Positions 8,551 to 9,215 of a stretch of DNA of 9,215 nt are shown here, piece after piece. Location of the stretch: positions 1 to 9,215 of the forward strand of contig JAIWOJ010000047.1 of the NCBI GenBank assembly GCA_020216965.1, written 5' to 3'. The position numbers and the translations under genes are program-made. The DNA is from Prosthecobacter sp. GTDB lineage: Bacteria; Verrucomicrobiota; Verrucomicrobiia; Verrucomicrobiales; Verrucomicrobiaceae. Each line of letters begins with the position of its first letter. Position 1 is the first letter of the stretch. The notes beneath the pieces were generated by a model, which saw only the letters and a program-made list of their open reading frames with translations, was not told the DNA's origin and ran no database searches.

Positions 8551-9171
8551 GTGTCTGCCCTGTCTCATCATCAGCAGCACAGGCATATCCGTTGGATATG
8601 TCTAACTTGCTTGTTTTGCATCAGCACGCAGGTAGCTGCCTTAGATTTTAGCACCGTGGTGATTGATCCCGGGCATGGCGGCAAAGATGGCGGCTGCGTT
8701 CACAACGGGTTGGTCGAAAAAAAACTCTGTCTAGATCTCGCGCTGAGATTGGAAAAAGTGCTCAAGGCCAAGGGGCTCCGCGTGGTATTGACTCGCCGCA
8801 CAGATGTCTTCGTCAGCTTGGAAAAACGAGCCATCATCTCCAATCGGCAGCGAAAAGCGCTGTTTGTGAGCCTACATTTCAATGCCTCCAAGGACAGGTC
8901 CATCAGCGGCATGGAGGTATTTTACCGCAGTCCCTCGGGAAAAGGAGTCGCCACGCAGATTCTACGAAGCATGGACATCAATCTAAAAGGCAAAAACCGC
9001 GGCATCTTCTATGAAGATCTCAAAGTCTTGCGGGAAACGGCTGCCGTAGCCGTGCTCATCGAAGGCGGCTACCTGAGCAATAAGACGGATGCAGCCCGAT
9101 GCTCCACAGCAGCGCATCGTGACCAAATGGCGCGTGCGATTGCGGCAGGGATCCTAGCAGCACGCTCCTGA
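8551..9171 (+). CDS. Secreted N-acetylmuramoyl-L-alanine amidase (Amidase_3 family)
   Basis: A 206-residue zinc enzyme expected to cut the amide bond between N-acetylmuramic acid and L-alanine in peptidoglycan. Visible motifs are V-V-I-D-P-G-H-G-G-K-D-G-G with zinc ligand His42, Glu56 in L-V-E-K-K-L as second ligand, His109 in L-F-V-S-L-H-F-N-A-S as third, and catalytic Glu171 in V-L-I-E-G-G-Y-L-S-N. The segment N-R-G-I-F at 149-153 is also typical. All key residues are intact. The N-terminus has basic residues then a hydrophobic stretch (about 15-30) ending V-A-A before L31, so it is likely secreted. It has no AMIN, LysM or SPOR domain, only the catalytic core. It starts with GTG; an upstream in-frame stop at 8530-8532 leaves no other usual start before it. 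The AAGAGA just upstream is too close to be a good Shine-Dalgarno, so translation may be coupled to the lipoprotein gene. Confidence 0.93.
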   Translation: MSALSHHQQHRHIRWICLTCLFCISTQVAALDFSTVVIDPGHGGKDGGCVHNGLVEKKLCLDLALRLEKVLKAKGLRVVLTRRTDVFVSLEKRAIISNRQRKALFVSLHFNASKDRSISGMEVFYRSPSGKGVATQILRSMDINLKGKNRGIFYEDLKVLRETAAVAVLIEGGYLSNKTDAARCSTAAHRDQMARAIAAGILAARS

Positions 9172-9215
9172 GACACCGGCTTTCTTCCATTTGACGCCCG
9201 TAGCCCCTCACGCTA

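Noticed and set aside
9172..9215. Possible terminator or start of another gene after the amidase
   Set aside because: No hairpin with a T-run and no start with a ribosome site can be seen in these 44 bases; too short to judge.

Overview
The window looks like chromosomal DNA from a Gram-negative bacterium, most likely of the Planctomycetes-Verrucomicrobia-Chlamydiae group, with Verrucomicrobia my best guess. The reasons are the coding regions of fairly high G+C, a lipoprotein signal peptide, and one giant secreted protein that combines SdrD B-like, DUF11-like, kelch-like and pappalysin-type lectin modules, a mix I associate with that group. This is inference from protein style; no rRNA or other taxonomic marker is present.

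Layout: (1) Positions 1-7551 are one uninterrupted minus-strand reading frame. It runs off the left edge, so at least 2,517 residues are visible and the C-terminus is missing. It has a signal peptide, a roughly 390-residue N-terminal region I do not recognise, two DUF11-like domains, three SdrD B-like domains, and a third DUF11-like domain cut short by a kelch-like block of six exact 44-residue repeats. After that come an Ig-like stretch, a propeller-like region that appears to be split by a pappalysin-type lectin domain, five more SdrD B-like domains and a Pro-rich linker at the edge. (2) Positions 7552-8039 are intergenic. The first part is very AT-rich and holds a 12-bp perfect palindrome that supplies a consensus -10 hexamer on both strands, giving two divergent overlapping promoters. 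(3) Positions 8040-9171 are a tight plus-strand pair: a small LysM lipoprotein and, 4 bp later, a secreted zinc N-acetylmuramoyl-L-alanine amidase. (4) The last 44 bp hold nothing I can identify.

How they may work together: the giant protein is probably an exported, calcium-stabilised stalk or adhesin-like surface protein. The plus-strand pair is a peptidoglycan-remodelling unit in which a membrane-anchored LysM protein could bring a LysM-less, AMIN-less amidase to the wall. The shared divergent promoter region makes co-regulation of surface-protein display and wall opening plausible, but the sequence does not prove it.

No mobile element, CRISPR array, tRNA or rRNA was found. The most unusual content is the modular architecture of the giant protein: domains nested within domains, and a possible duplicated 1-2-2 pattern of calcium loops in its SdrD B modules.
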